Shown: positions 52,293 to 61,825 of the stretch, piece by piece | Numbering within the stretch: position 1 is the stretch's first letter | Layout: every line of letters starts with the position of its first letter | Assembly (NCBI GenBank): GCA_963727835.1 | Contig: CAVSIB010000030.1 | Span: forward strand, 1-64,000 | Origin: G026625185 sp963727835 | GTDB taxonomy: Bacteria > Desulfobacterota > WTBG01 > JAGOGO01 | DNA: 64,000 nt | Direction: 5' to 3' | Translations under genes and position numbers: made by a program | The notes under the pieces: model-generated | What the model saw: the letters and a program-made list of their open reading frames with translations, nothing else | Told to the model about the DNA's origin: nothing | Databases searched by the model: none

Positions 52293-53366
52293 TCAAAGGC
52301 CATCGAGGCCAAGTTCTTTGAGTTTTTTGGGTTGGGCTACCGGTTATTAAATCCCATCCCACCATGGAATAGAAATCTTTTTCCAGTTTATTCATATCAA
52401 GTGTTTCCTCTTGGGTTGGTCCTTTGCTTGAGTGGAGGGATTCCTGCAGCGCGAAGGTGGAGCCGAACCTCTTGCGGTGTAACACCTTCGCGGACAGTGA
52501 ACGCTTTTCTTAAGCTTAATATCCTTTCTCCAGTCTTAAGGTATTCCTCCACGGAAAGCTCCCAGCCCGTCGCAAAGCTTAAATATTCGACCAAAGGATA
52601 CGTGCCCGTCAAAGGCCCAAACAGCCAGACACCCGCGCAATTGATAAGCCACATGAACACGCTTGCGGCAGTGTACCAAACAATATTTTTTCTTTCTTTA
52701 TCCAAGCTTCTTTGAACGTTTTCTCAATGGTAGGAACCTGTTTATCAACTCCCATGACCAGACCATATAAATAAAAAGAAATCGTGTGCCTTCCCGGAGT
52801 TGGCTCACACTGATGCGCGATCCCAAAACCTTCATCGAGCTTAGAATCATGCCTGGGGAGTTTCTCTCCGCTCACTCCGATCGAGGCAATCCTTATTTTT
52901 TTTCGCCGAGCTCTTTTTTGATTGTTGTTTCAGTTGCAACAACATCCTTACCCCACAGTTTACTTGCATCTCTGATTTCCACGTTATCATCATGAAGGAA
53001 AACCTAGACTAGGTTATCGGAATGACCAGTGAAAAAACTGCACCATAGCCTGTTTTTTTTTAATTCCTTTGAAAAAAAGCCTTCGGAATTCGCATCCGCC
53101 CCACGTGTTGGTAAGCGACGACTTCCCAACCACGATGTATCGTCCGGGGAAAAAGCTCCGGTTCCGGTGAGCAACCCCGCGCAAAAGCCGAGATAACTTT
53201 CGGGCGAAAGGGGATCGATACCCAGCTTTTGCCGCTCAGTAATTTCCGCTGCACCCAGACCATACCCGAAAAAAAAGTTCCGATAAAATCCGTCGATAGG
53301 AGGAACAAGCTCATGGCTTTTATTGGATAAATTAACTATCAAGTATTTACCCATATATCCGCTCAT
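52293..53366 (-). pseudogene. decayed aldehyde:ferredoxin oxidoreductase (tungsten)
   Basis: Leftward from 53366: MSGYMGKYLIVNLSNKSHEL, DPLSPESYLGFCAGLLTGTG (N-terminal tungstopterin-binding start of AOR), then GFFSKELKK and a broken frame. Downstream pieces in other frames are HDSKLDEGFGIAHQCEPTPG, VDKQVPTIEKTFKEAW, SVEEYLKTGERILSLRKAFT and VREGVTPQEV. After those comes the C-terminal LEKDFYSMVGWDLITG. A real AOR has about 600 residues; the 1.07 kb here lacks several hundred and has numerous shifts. Neighbouring W/Mo factors (MoaD, MoaE, Gly-Gly protein) suggest it was once served by them. Confidence 0.85.
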
Positions 53367-53544
53367 AGAAAACTCTCCTCAAGAATTTTAACTTGGGGAA
53401 AATAGTTTTTTTATTAACAAAAAACATCTTTTTTCTCAAGAAAATAATACCTTTTAATCTGGTTTTCTCCTTGACACCTAAGAGTAATTTTCTTAAACTA
53501 ATTTCACCCGAAACTCTTGCTTATGCAGTAAAGGAGGGTTCTCT
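53367..53544. other. intergenic, promoter region of the dehydrogenase
   Basis: AT-rich, lies between the divergent AOR remnant and the rightward zinc dehydrogenase. No separate gene seen. Confidence 0.4.
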
Positions 53545-54576
53545 ATGCGCGTTGCAATGTATTACCGTAATCATGATGTCCGGCTCGAGGAAATGCCGGT
53601 TCCCTTGATCGGACCCGGTGAACTGCTGGTAAAAATTTATTCGAGTGGTGTTTGCGGAAGCGATGTGATGGAATGGTACCGGATCAATAAAGCGCCGTTG
53701 GTGCTGGGCCATGAAATTGCGGGAGAAGTGGTTGAGGTTGGCGAGGGAGTAAAATTATTCGTTAAAGGTGATCGCGTCGCCGCGACTCATCATGTTCCCT
53801 GCTTTTCTTGTCATTACTGCGTGAGCGGTCATGAAACGGTCTGCGACACATTGCTTTCTGGCACGCATTTTGATCCCGGTGGTTTCTGTGAATATGTCCG
53901 CCTTCCGGCGATTAATGTTGACTGGGGAACGTGGAAGTTACCTGATACCATGACCTATGATGAAGCAACCTTTGTTGAACCGCTCGCCTGCATTCTCCGT
54001 GGTTTGCGCGCGGTTAAGTTCGAACCCGGGAAAAGTGTTTTAGTGCTGGGAAGCGGCATTTCGGGATTGCTTTTTATCAGCCTTGCCCGAGCCCTGGGCG
54101 CAACTCGCATCATTGCCACTGATGTGAATACCTATCGGCTTAAGGCTGGCAAACAGGTTGGCGCTGACGATACGATAGACGGACGCCAAAATGTATCCCT
54201 GCTTTTTCGTGAACGTAACCAAGGACGTGGTGCAGATGTAGTCATTGTGACCGCTGGTGTCGTGGGTACTTTCGAACAAGCACTGCAGGCAGTCGAACGA
54301 GGCGGTACTATCCTTTTCTTCGCCCCCACCAGAGAAAATATCACAATACCGCTTTCCATCAACGATGTCTTTTGGCGCAAAGATATTACTTTGACCACAA
54401 CGTATGCCGGCAGCCCTGCTGATTGCGTGACTGCTCTTAAAATTATTCGTGCCAAGCGTGTACCCCTTCACGACATGATTACCCATCGTTTTGGTCTTCA
54501 AGAAACCGTTAAGGGTTTCGAGTTAGTAGAAAAAGGGGATGAGTCAATCAAGATCATTATTCGGCCCCAAGAATAA
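53545..54576 (+). CDS. zinc-dependent medium-chain dehydrogenase
   Basis: 343 residues. Catalytic zinc ligands in GVCGSDVMEW near 37 (Cys) and GHEIAGEV near 56 (His, Glu), the structural-zinc lobe CFSCHYCVSGHETVC near 89-103, NAD-binding VLVLGSGISGLLFISLARA near 167, then ATDVNTYRLKAGKQVGAD. Sorbitol/threonine-dehydrogenase-like; likely oxidises a polyol or hydroxy compound with NAD. RBS AAAGGAGGG with an ATG. 79 bases before the lsrF-like gene, in the same direction, so a two-gene operon is probable. Confidence 0.9.
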   Translation: MRVAMYYRNHDVRLEEMPVPLIGPGELLVKIYSSGVCGSDVMEWYRINKAPLVLGHEIAGEVVEVGEGVKLFVKGDRVAATHHVPCFSCHYCVSGHETVCDTLLSGTHFDPGGFCEYVRLPAINVDWGTWKLPDTMTYDEATFVEPLACILRGLRAVKFEPGKSVLVLGSGISGLLFISLARALGATRIIATDVNTYRLKAGKQVGADDTIDGRQNVSLLFRERNQGRGADVVIVTAGVVGTFEQALQAVERGGTILFFAPTRENITIPLSINDVFWRKDITLTTTYAGSPADCVTALKIIRAKRVPLHDMITHRFGLQETVKGFELVEKGDESIKIIIRPQE

Positions 54577-54655
54577 AAAAGGGCTGAATTAAAAACGTGC
54601 AGGGCCGAATAGGAACCAATAAGCAAATCTAAAAAATTTATCAAGGAGGAAAACA

Positions 54656-55537
54656 ATGCCGGAAATAGATCAAGAAGGAAAAGATTATGGTCTCGATATT
54701 CCCGTAAAGACTGGGGGGTTTTTTTTAAAAGGTTCACATGCCCTCGATTGGGGGATGAAAAACCGCCTCTCCCGTATATTTAACCCTGATACCGGTCGCA
54801 CCGTGATGCTGGCAATTGACCACGGATACTTTCAAGGACCGACAACGGGGCTTGAACGGATTGATTTAAACATCGTGCCCCTCGCTCCCTATGCCGACAC
54901 CCTTATGCTCACCCGGGGTATCTTGCGCACCACGATACCACCAACCTATCGAGGAGGAATCGTTCTTCGCGCGACTGGCGGGCCGAGTATTTTGAAGGAA
55001 CTTTCCAATGAACAAATCGCGGTGGATATGGAAGATGCAATCCGGCTCAATGTATCGGCATTAGCGGTACAGGTATTTATCGGAGGAGAGTTTGAAACTC
55101 AATCCGTACATAACATGACCCGTTTGGTGGATATGGGAAATCGCTATGGGATTCCTATTCTCGCGGTTACGGCCGTAGGCAAGGATATGGCCCGGGATGC
55201 TCGATACTTCCGCCTCGCGTGTCGGATCTGTGCTGAACTGGGCGCCCATTATATTAAGACCTACTATATCCCCGATGGTTTTGACACGGTTGCCGCTTCG
55301 TGCCCGGTTCCGTTAGTAATGGCGGGAGGAAAGAAACTCCCTGAACTGGATGCTCTTCAGATGTCCTATAATGCTGTCCAGGAAGGTGCTGCCGGGGTGG
55401 ATATGGGCCGAAATATCTTCCAATCAGAGGCACCGGTGGCAATGATCAAAGCAGTTCGAGGAGTTGTTCACGAAGGGCTTAAACCCAAAGAAGCGTACCA
55501 GCTTTTTCTCGATATAAAAAATAAAAAGGTAAAATAA
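54656..55537 (+). CDS. lsrF: LsrF-like class I aldolase / 3-hydroxy-5-phosphonooxypentane-2,4-dione thiolase
   Basis: 293 residues of the DeoC/FBP-aldolase type TIM barrel. Very close in pattern to E. coli LsrF: FLKGSHALDWGMKNRLSRIF, GRTVMLAIDHGYFQGPTTGL near 50, MLTRGILRTTIPP, VTAVGKDMARDARYFRLA near 190, HYIKTYYIP near 211 (Schiff-base Lys), and MAGGKKLPELDALQMSY near 235. LsrF ends autoinducer-2 degradation in enterobacteria, but lsrACDB, lsrK and lsrG are not in this window, so a different sugar-phosphate reaction is possible. RBS AAGGAGGAAAACA. Name used by resemblance. Confidence 0.75.
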   Translation: MPEIDQEGKDYGLDIPVKTGGFFLKGSHALDWGMKNRLSRIFNPDTGRTVMLAIDHGYFQGPTTGLERIDLNIVPLAPYADTLMLTRGILRTTIPPTYRGGIVLRATGGPSILKELSNEQIAVDMEDAIRLNVSALAVQVFIGGEFETQSVHNMTRLVDMGNRYGIPILAVTAVGKDMARDARYFRLACRICAELGAHYIKTYYIPDGFDTVAASCPVPLVMAGGKKLPELDALQMSYNAVQEGAAGVDMGRNIFQSEAPVAMIKAVRGVVHEGLKPKEAYQLFLDIKNKKVK

Positions 55538-55605
55538 AAATCGTGGCATAATCTGCGGCGTATCGCGGGCGGCGATTTCACATCGCGGTCAAAACGTGCT
55601 GAGCG

Positions 55606-57576
55606 TTAATTGTCCAGCACCTCTCGTATTTTAAACAAAATCTCTTCCGGCGAGACGGGTTTACCAATAAAATTTAACCCCTCAAGAATTGCTTGTTCAT
55701 CAATAATCTCAGCGGAATAACCGCTGATAAAAACTGCTTTTATCTCCGGCTTGATTTTTTTTATGGCATCGTAAGCCTCTTTTCCATTCTTTTTAGGCAT
55801 GATGACATCCAGAAGCAAGAGATGGATATCATCCTTGTGTTTTAGAAATTGTTCGATCGCATTTTCTCCATCGCGTGCTTCGAGGACTTTGTACCCAAAT
55901 TCTTCCAGGATTCCTTTCACTAGGCTCGCAACTGCCGGATCATCGTCTGCGACAAGTATTGTCTCAGTACCCCTTTTAAGCGGGGGCGAAGCTTTTTCTT
56001 CTTGCCTTTCAAATGTCGAATCAATCAAGGGAAGATAAATATTAAAGGTTGTTCCTTTACCAACCTCACTTTTAACGTCAATATACCCGTCATGTTGTTT
56101 CACAATGCCATAGACCATGGAAAGACCAAGACCAGTTCCTTTCCCTACCTCCTTCGTGGTAAAAAAGGGGTCGAAAATTTTTTCCTTAGTCTTCTCATCT
56201 ATCCCAATACCTGTATCGGTAACCGAGATAAGGGCATAACCACCTGAGTGTCTGGGTTGTGAGGTGACTACACTATGTGGGAGCAACTGTTCCGCCCCGG
56301 TCGTAATAGTTAACACACCACCTTTGGGCATGGCATCCTTGGCATTGGTAACGAGATTCATGAAGATCTGATCTAACTGCCCTTGGTCAGCCATGATAAT
56401 CAAATCTTTATTGCACAGTTCGATCTTAAACTCTATGTCTTCTTTAATGAGTCTCCCGAGGAGCTTTTTTAAGTTGCTGATACTTTCATTAAGATTTAAT
56501 GACCTCGGAGCACTCAACTGTTTTCTGCTAAACGCAAGAAGGTTCTTGGTCAGACTTGCTGCCCTTTGGGCTGAGTCAAGTATTTGTGCAACATGAGAAC
56601 TGATCGGGCTTCCTTGTGGAATTTTCATTTGAATAAGCCCCCCAAAACCCATTATCGCCGTGAGGATATTATTAAAGTCATGGGCTATGCCGCCGGCCAG
56701 AGTTCCGATTGCTTCCATTTTTTGGGCATGCCAGAGCTGTTCTTGGAGTTGTTCTTTTTCTGCTTCCCTTTTTTTTAACGCATCAAGCATAGTGTTAAAT
56801 GCGTCAGCGAGCTTGCCGATTTCATCCCCGGTCTCAACCCCCACATCACTGACCACGCCTCCAATACCGAGAGTGTACACCCCTGCAGTCAATCGTTTAA
56901 GGGGAATTGTTATCTGCCTGGTCATAATAAATATAAGTAAAGAACCGATGCTCCAAAAAACAAAACCTATTAAAATACTTTTTAATAACAGGATATTGAG
57001 CTGTTTTTTAAGTTCGACTTTATCAATGGTTAATTTTGCAAAACCAGTGATAAGTTCCTTTTTTTTCGAAGGGCGCTCTCCCAGAACCAGATATTCTTCA
57101 GAAGCATATCCTGCGACTGTGATGACCGGCGACCATAATTCCATAGAGTCCTTGCCCTTAAGCAAACACAGAGGCTGATCCTGCCGGAAACTTGCAATTA
57201 CGTTACCCGGGACTTTTTCATTTTCGTCTGCTGATGTTTGCTGATCCGTGACTTTATATTTCTTTAGCTTTTTAAACAAATTTTTTTGCAGATTAAATAC
57301 AGAAACCTCTAAGACGCTTTCCTGTTGAAAAATTCCTTCAACCGCATCTCTGAGCAGGTCTTTATTTTCTGAAAGAACGCCGAGCCTCACGCTGTAAGCA
57401 AGGACCCCGACAAGTAATTCTGAGTTTTTCATCAGAGTATTGGTGAGCGCTTTTCTTTGCTGATAGTAAAAAAAGATCGTAAAAACAGAGGAAATGATGA
57501 AGAAAAAAATTGTAAAGGTAACGAATACCTTAATGCTGAATTTTTCACGCAAGAGCTTAAGAAAATTTAAATTCAT
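55606..57576 (-). CDS. hybrid sensor histidine kinase
   Basis: 656-residue membrane kinase with a fused receiver. N-terminal helix near 15-40, a periplasmic sensor segment to about 175, a second helix near 190-215 (ILLLKSILIGFVFWSIGSLL), HAMP near 216-270, dimerisation/phospho-His in AGGIAHDFNNILTAIMGF near 298, ATPase with DQGQLDQIFMNLVTNAKDAM near 397 (N box) and DTGIGIDEKTKEKIF near 455, GKGTGLGLSMVYGIV. Receiver from about 538: ETILVADDDPAVASLVKGIL, LLLDVIMPKKNG, FISGYSAE. Downstream (in transcription) of the binding protein; likely senses what it binds. Confidence 0.92.
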   Translation of the reverse strand: MNLNFLKLLREKFSIKVFVTFTIFFFIISSVFTIFFYYQQRKALTNTLMKNSELLVGVLAYSVRLGVLSENKDLLRDAVEGIFQQESVLEVSVFNLQKNLFKKLKKYKVTDQQTSADENEKVPGNVIASFRQDQPLCLLKGKDSMELWSPVITVAGYASEEYLVLGERPSKKKELITGFAKLTIDKVELKKQLNILLLKSILIGFVFWSIGSLLIFIMTRQITIPLKRLTAGVYTLGIGGVVSDVGVETGDEIGKLADAFNTMLDALKKREAEKEQLQEQLWHAQKMEAIGTLAGGIAHDFNNILTAIMGFGGLIQMKIPQGSPISSHVAQILDSAQRAASLTKNLLAFSRKQLSAPRSLNLNESISNLKKLLGRLIKEDIEFKIELCNKDLIIMADQGQLDQIFMNLVTNAKDAMPKGGVLTITTGAEQLLPHSVVTSQPRHSGGYALISVTDTGIGIDEKTKEKIFDPFFTTKEVGKGTGLGLSMVYGIVKQHDGYIDVKSEVGKGTTFNIYLPLIDSTFERQEEKASPPLKRGTETILVADDDPAVASLVKGILEEFGYKVLEARDGENAIEQFLKHKDDIHLLLLDVIMPKKNGKEAYDAIKKIKPEIKAVFISGYSAEIIDEQAILEGLNFIGKPVSPEEILFKIREVLDN

Positions 57577-57585
57577 CTTGTGCCT

Positions 57586-58506
57586 TTACTTCAGAATCTT
57601 AGCTTTTTCTAAGACCTTCTCATCAATAGTGATTCCCAACTTTTTTGCTATCTTGAGGTTAATTAATATTACTGCCTTCCTGGCATCAATGCGCTGAACA
57701 TCCCTCTTACCCCCATTGGAAAGGATTGCTTTAGCCATTTCACCGGCCTGATTGCCTATATCAAAGGGGTCTACGCTGATTGACATTAATGCACCGAGCT
57801 CAACATATTTTACTGAAAAGGAGATGATCGGTTTCTGATTTTCGAGCAAGAAGAGAAGCAGAAAATCGATGGTCTCAGGAGAATACACGGTGATATCCGG
57901 GATCATCCAGAAGGCATCTATCTTGTTTCGAAGATTCTTTAAGGCGGAAGGGACCTCTTTTGTGCTCTGAACTTTTTCTTTTATCAAAGAGATACCCATG
58001 GTATTAGCCGCATGCACCGCCTCTTTTATAAAATTGCCGGTCCTATCCGGGTTATATAAGGTACCGATCGTTTTTGTTGCTGGTAAAACCTCTAGGAGGG
58101 TAGCGACCTGCCTTTCGGGAGATAGAGTCATACTGATACCGCTGATATTCTTTTCACCGAAAGTAATTGCCTGAGGATTGAGAACCATCATATAAATAAT
58201 CGGAATGTCCTCGATCTCTTTTATTTCTGTGAGCGCATCCATCCCGATGGCGAGAATAAGTTCCGGTTTGTTGAATTGAATTAACTGGGAAGGGTTGATT
58301 TTCTCCTGGTCGGAAAGAACTACTTTCGTAATCTCAGCATCACAGACACTTTTAAAACCGGCAAGCGCTTCCTCATATGGTGCAACGCTAAGGCTCTGGA
58401 CAACGAGTACCCTCTGCCCAGCTTCTGCCAAACCGTTGCAACATACTAATATTAAAAAGGAAGTAAAGATTTTTGTAATCACGAATTTCTGTTGCGATAC
58501 CGTCAT
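57586..58506 (-). CDS. ABC-type periplasmic binding protein (TrpX/YtrC-like)
   Basis: 306 residues with a signal peptide (ending near GLAEAG) and two Rossmann-like lobes of COG2984/DUF534 type: VLVVQSLSVAPYEEALAGFK near 34, PELILAIGMDALTEIKEI, GISMTLSPERQVATLLEVLP near 120, IGTLYNPDRTGNFIKEA near 145, and KPIISFSVKYVELGALMSIS near 230, then VDPFDIGNQAGEMAKAIL. Without permease or ATPase neighbours, it may act as a sensor partner of the adjacent kinase, 9 bases downstream in the same transcript. Confidence 0.88.
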   Translation of the reverse strand: MTVSQQKFVITKIFTSFLILVCCNGLAEAGQRVLVVQSLSVAPYEEALAGFKSVCDAEITKVVLSDQEKINPSQLIQFNKPELILAIGMDALTEIKEIEDIPIIYMMVLNPQAITFGEKNISGISMTLSPERQVATLLEVLPATKTIGTLYNPDRTGNFIKEAVHAANTMGISLIKEKVQSTKEVPSALKNLRNKIDAFWMIPDITVYSPETIDFLLLFLLENQKPIISFSVKYVELGALMSISVDPFDIGNQAGEMAKAILSNGGKRDVQRIDARKAVILINLKIAKKLGITIDEKVLEKAKILK

Positions 58507-58896
58507 TGAGTCAAAAATCTTTTAAGTGTCTCTTTGTTTACCCCCCCTTTCGGGAAAAGGGGGCAAAGGGGGGTTCCAGCCTGTCCGGCGATGGCTGCTC
58601 ATGCTGTTTTATAAAGTTTAGCGTGGTATTATACATATTTTATGAGTTTTTCAACAGCCTGATAATTCGCAACGCCCTTTTTTACAATAATTTTTTGTAA
58701 AAAAACAAAAAAATTGCTTGCATTAAAAAAAATTGGTGATAAAAATATCCAATAAAAACTATTGGGTTAAAAACAAATATTTACACGATAGTTAAAGAGT
58801 AGCGCATAAGCAATAAATAAAATTAGACATATCGTATCATAGGTTGGGTTAAAAAATAAATAAAATTTTTCACATTAAAAAATAATATTTATTATA
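58507..58896. other. intergenic, AT-rich with a GC-rich palindrome
   Basis: Between the divergent binding-protein and TonB-receptor genes. It contains the palindrome at 58541-58573, then over 250 bases of very AT-rich DNA that probably carries both promoters. No coding frame with family resemblance. Confidence 0.5.
58541..58573. repeat. C6T3...A3G6 palindrome, member of a local repeat family
   Basis: CCCCCCTTT, CGGGAAAAGGGGGC, AAAGGGGGG: a nine-base perfect inverted repeat. Similar C-rich/G-rich palindromes flank the peptide array at 61187-61211 and 62902-62948. Confidence 0.6.
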
Positions 58897-60852
58897 ATGA
58901 ATTTTAGGAACCGAGACATTCTAATTGTTTGTTTTTTTGTGTTCTTTTCTACCCTCCCCCTCTTTCTTTTCTGTCCACCCTCCTTTGCCCAGTCAGAGGA
59001 GGAAATGCAAACTCTCCAGATGTTTTATAAGGAAAAAGACCTGGTAGTATCCGCTACCAGAAACCTCGAACCAATCTCTCAGGTTGCCGAAAATATCACG
59101 GTTATTACTGCCAAAGACATCGAGCATATGAATGCCCATACTGTGGCTGATGTCCTGAACCGTGTCCCGGGTCTCTTCATTAATTATAATCAGGACTTCG
59201 GCGCCCCCTCGTTGCTTCAAATCCAGGGCTCGGAGCCGAGGCATGTCCTCGTTGTGGTTGACGGCATCAAGTGGAATTCTCTGGCAAGCGGGGCGGCTGA
59301 AACAAACGCTATTCCGGTAGATATCATCGAACGCATAGAGATAATCAAAGGCCCTGCCTCATCATCCTGGGGTTCAGCTTTAGGAGGGGTGGTAAACATC
59401 ATCACCAAGGACGCAGGAAACACCAGCCGGCCTTCAGGCTCTCTAAGCGCTTCGTATGGGGAAAGAGAAACCCAGGATTATAGGGCTCAGGTTGCGGGGT
59501 TAGCCGGGACAGTAGGGTATTATCTTTATGCAGGGCACCAGGAATCTGACGGTTTCAGAGAATCGCGGGATTTTGAGACTTACAGCCTTTACTCCAAGGT
59601 TCATCTCCCGGTCACAAGCAAGGTAACTACTGACTTTACTCTCGGGTACAGTGAACCGGACCAGAAGGTTGGGGATTTTCCGGGCGAGGATATTACCCAA
59701 CGAGCAGCAAATCCGACTTTTTTTGCAACTGCGTCCCTTGATGCCTCCCTTTCCAAAGAGTTAAGCTTTGCAGCATCCTTTCACGAATTCAAGCAAAGAT
59801 TTTCCGAGTGGTTCAATTCCCTCGGGCTTTACGGGCTTCCTTTTGATCCTCCCGGAGCATTGTATGAGCATGAGGTTTATGATGAGGAAACCACGGGAGG
59901 GGATGCAAAGTTTACCTGGGCTCATGGGATCCACACCGCAGTTCTTGGAGGAGAATTTGATCGCGGCACGCTCGACCAGACGATCAAGGCCGGGACTTTA
60001 CTTCAATTATATGGCTTTCCAGCAATTGCGACTACCAGCCCGGGCATTGACCGGTGGGCAGTATATGCCAATGACACCATTGTCATTGACCGGTGGTCCA
60101 TCACCCCGGGGGTCAGGTATGACCGAAACAACATTACCGGCTCATTTGTCAGTCCAAGCCTTGGCATAACCTACCAGGTTTGGCGAGATTCTGTTTTACG
60201 CGCTTCAGTGACGCGTGGTTTTACCATCCCTCCTTTATCCTGGACGTCCGGGGGGGGGTTAACTCTTCTTCCCAACCCAAGTCTAAACCCGGAAAAAATC
60301 ATGTCCTACCAGTGTGGCGGGGAAACCGCGGTGCTCAAGTACTTCTGGTTAAAGGCGACCTTGTTCCGGCATGAGGTGGAAGATACCTTAAGCCCTAACT
60401 ATGAACCACCACCATCCCCATATTACATCATTGTCAATGGCAAAAAGACCAGGAGACAGGGCGGAGAAATTGAACTGCAAACCGTCCCGGTTTATAATTT
60501 TTATTTTGTCGGCGGATATTCTTACGTCCATTATTCCCCTCCCAGCGAATCTACCGCCACCAAAGACTCCTATTCCTATTCTCTCGGTTTCAGATACGAT
60601 GACAATAGATCTTTCCGGGGGGAACTTTTTGGCCATTATGTGTGGTGGGACCTTGATCCCAGTTTTATGGCAAAATACCATGCTTTTATCTGGGACCTGA
60701 ACCTTACCAAGAAAATCTTCCTCCAGGAGAAGACCTCATCTGAGCTTTTCTTTACTGCCCACAACCTTTTTAACGGCGCTCAGTATTTTTCTGTGGAAAG
60801 CGAAAACCCCCGACGGTGGGTAGAGGCCGGAATAAGAATTAAATTTAAATAA
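58897..60852 (+). CDS. TonB-dependent outer-membrane receptor
   Basis: 651 residues. Signal peptide ending near SFAQ (residue 31). TonB-box region after it (KDLVVSATRN), plug domain with VITAKDIEHMNAHTVADVLN and IQGSEPRHVLVVVDGIKWNS, VDIIERIEIIKGPASSSWGS, and a 22-strand beta barrel ending with Phe-free GIRIKFK. No Fe-S or cobalamin-specific features seen; the vitamin/iron-complex/peptide ligand is unknown. Divergent from the binding protein/kinase pair, so possibly one regulon. 400 bases before the RiPP array. Confidence 0.93.
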   Translation: MNFRNRDILIVCFFVFFSTLPLFLFCPPSFAQSEEEMQTLQMFYKEKDLVVSATRNLEPISQVAENITVITAKDIEHMNAHTVADVLNRVPGLFINYNQDFGAPSLLQIQGSEPRHVLVVVDGIKWNSLASGAAETNAIPVDIIERIEIIKGPASSSWGSALGGVVNIITKDAGNTSRPSGSLSASYGERETQDYRAQVAGLAGTVGYYLYAGHQESDGFRESRDFETYSLYSKVHLPVTSKVTTDFTLGYSEPDQKVGDFPGEDITQRAANPTFFATASLDASLSKELSFAASFHEFKQRFSEWFNSLGLYGLPFDPPGALYEHEVYDEETTGGDAKFTWAHGIHTAVLGGEFDRGTLDQTIKAGTLLQLYGFPAIATTSPGIDRWAVYANDTIVIDRWSITPGVRYDRNNITGSFVSPSLGITYQVWRDSVLRASVTRGFTIPPLSWTSGGGLTLLPNPSLNPEKIMSYQCGGETAVLKYFWLKATLFRHEVEDTLSPNYEPPPSPYYIIVNGKKTRRQGGEIELQTVPVYNFYFVGGYSYVHYSPPSESTATKDSYSYSLGFRYDDNRSFRGELFGHYVWWDLDPSFMAKYHAFIWDLNLTKKIFLQEKTSSELFFTAHNLFNGAQYFSVESENPRRWVEAGIRIKFK

Positions 60853-61271
60853 ACAAAAACGCCTCAATTAATTAGGCAATGGTTAACCAAGATGATGGTT
60901 AATTGTTTTCTGCGAAATCGTTTTCACCCGAAATGGCCGGGACAAAGCCGAAACCCCCAGATTCTTTCCTACAACTTAACCAGGCTTAGCCTTGTTATCC
61001 ACTCAACTGTTGATCATCCCCTATTGAGTGATTCTTCGGTGTCATTTCTTAGACAAGGCTGACGCAATTTCATCTTTCAGCAGATTGCCACGAATCCTTT
61101 GGGTTCTCGCAATGACAAAAGAAATAAGGTTAATCGTGTAAAAGTATGGATGAAAATTTAGCATAAGCAAGGTGAACTCCCCCATTGCCCCCTCTTTTCT
61201 AAAGAGGGGGCGAAAACATTAGCATGCTTAGTAGCCGATCGGAATGTTTCTGACAGGTAAATTTTTTAATT
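60853..61271. other. intergenic with dispersed-repeat-like sequence
   Basis: No gene. At about 61081-61117 a stretch AGATTGCCACGAATC...TCTCGCAATGACA resembles the dispersed repeats seen in many genomes. A perfect hairpin (61187-61211) and the conserved ATCGTGTAAAA motif (61131-61141) lie just ahead of the peptide array. Confidence 0.5.
61187..61211. repeat. perfect hairpin ahead of the array
   Basis: GCCCCCTCTTT / AAAGAGGGGGC, 11-base perfect stem with a TCT loop. It belongs to the same GC-palindrome family as 58541-58573. Not followed by a T run, so not an obvious terminator. Confidence 0.6.
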
Positions 61272-61327
61272 CGATAAAAGTTAATCCTTTATATATTTGT
61301 AACCTTTTATTACCAAGGAGGTACGTT

Positions 61328-61432
61328 ATGAAAGAAGAAAGAATCATTATCATTGACGAAGGTATTGATGAAGTTAACCCGGATGGGTGGCAGGCGTGCT
61401 GCTGGGGACCTTTGTTTGCCTTCAGAGGCTAA
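61328..61432 (+). CDS. RiPP precursor peptide, copy 1
   Basis: 34 residues. An acidic, Ile-rich leader (MKEERIIIIDEGIDEVNPDG) is followed by a core-like tail WQACCWGPLFAFRG with two adjacent Cys, two Trp, two Phe and a Gly/Arg end. Short size, charge split and position before a radical SAM/SPASM-type maturase are the hallmarks of a ribosomally made, post-translationally modified peptide. AAGGAGGT sits 6 bases before the ATG. The leader/core border is my inference (around Gly20-Trp21). It resembles the geopeptide-type precursors as I recall them, but I could not verify this. Confidence 0.88.
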   Translation: MKEERIIIIDEGIDEVNPDGWQACCWGPLFAFRG

Positions 61433-61493
61433 TGAACCGATAAAAGTTAATCCTTTATATATTTGTAACCTTTTATTACCAAGGAGGTACGTT

Positions 61494-61598
61494 ATGAAAG
61501 AAGAAAGAATCATTATCATTGACGAAGGTATTGATGAAGTTAACCCGGATGGGTGGCAGGCGTGCTGCTGGGGACCTTTGTTTGCCTTCAGAGGCTAA
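61494..61598 (+). CDS. RiPP precursor peptide, copy 2
   Basis: Identical to copy 1, with the same ribosome site. An upstream in-frame open stretch that continues back into copy 1 is a frame artefact of the 166-base spacing, not a longer protein. Confidence 0.88.
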   Translation: MKEERIIIIDEGIDEVNPDGWQACCWGPLFAFRG

Positions 61599-61659
61599 TG
61601 AACCGATAAAAGTTAATCCTTTATATATTTGTAACCTTTTATTACCAAGGAGGTACGTT

Positions 61660-61764
61660 ATGAAAGAAGAAAGAATCATTATCATTGACGAAGGTATTGA
61701 TGAAGTTAACCCGGATGGGTGGCAGGCGTGCTGCTGGGGACCTTTGTTTGCCTTCAGAGGCTAA
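61660..61764 (+). CDS. RiPP precursor peptide, copy 3
   Basis: Identical to copy 1 in peptide and leader. Confidence 0.88.
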   Translation: MKEERIIIIDEGIDEVNPDGWQACCWGPLFAFRG

Positions 61765-61825
61765 TGAACCGATAAAAGTTAATCCTTTATATATTTGTAA
61801 CCTTTTATTACCAAGGAGGTACGTT

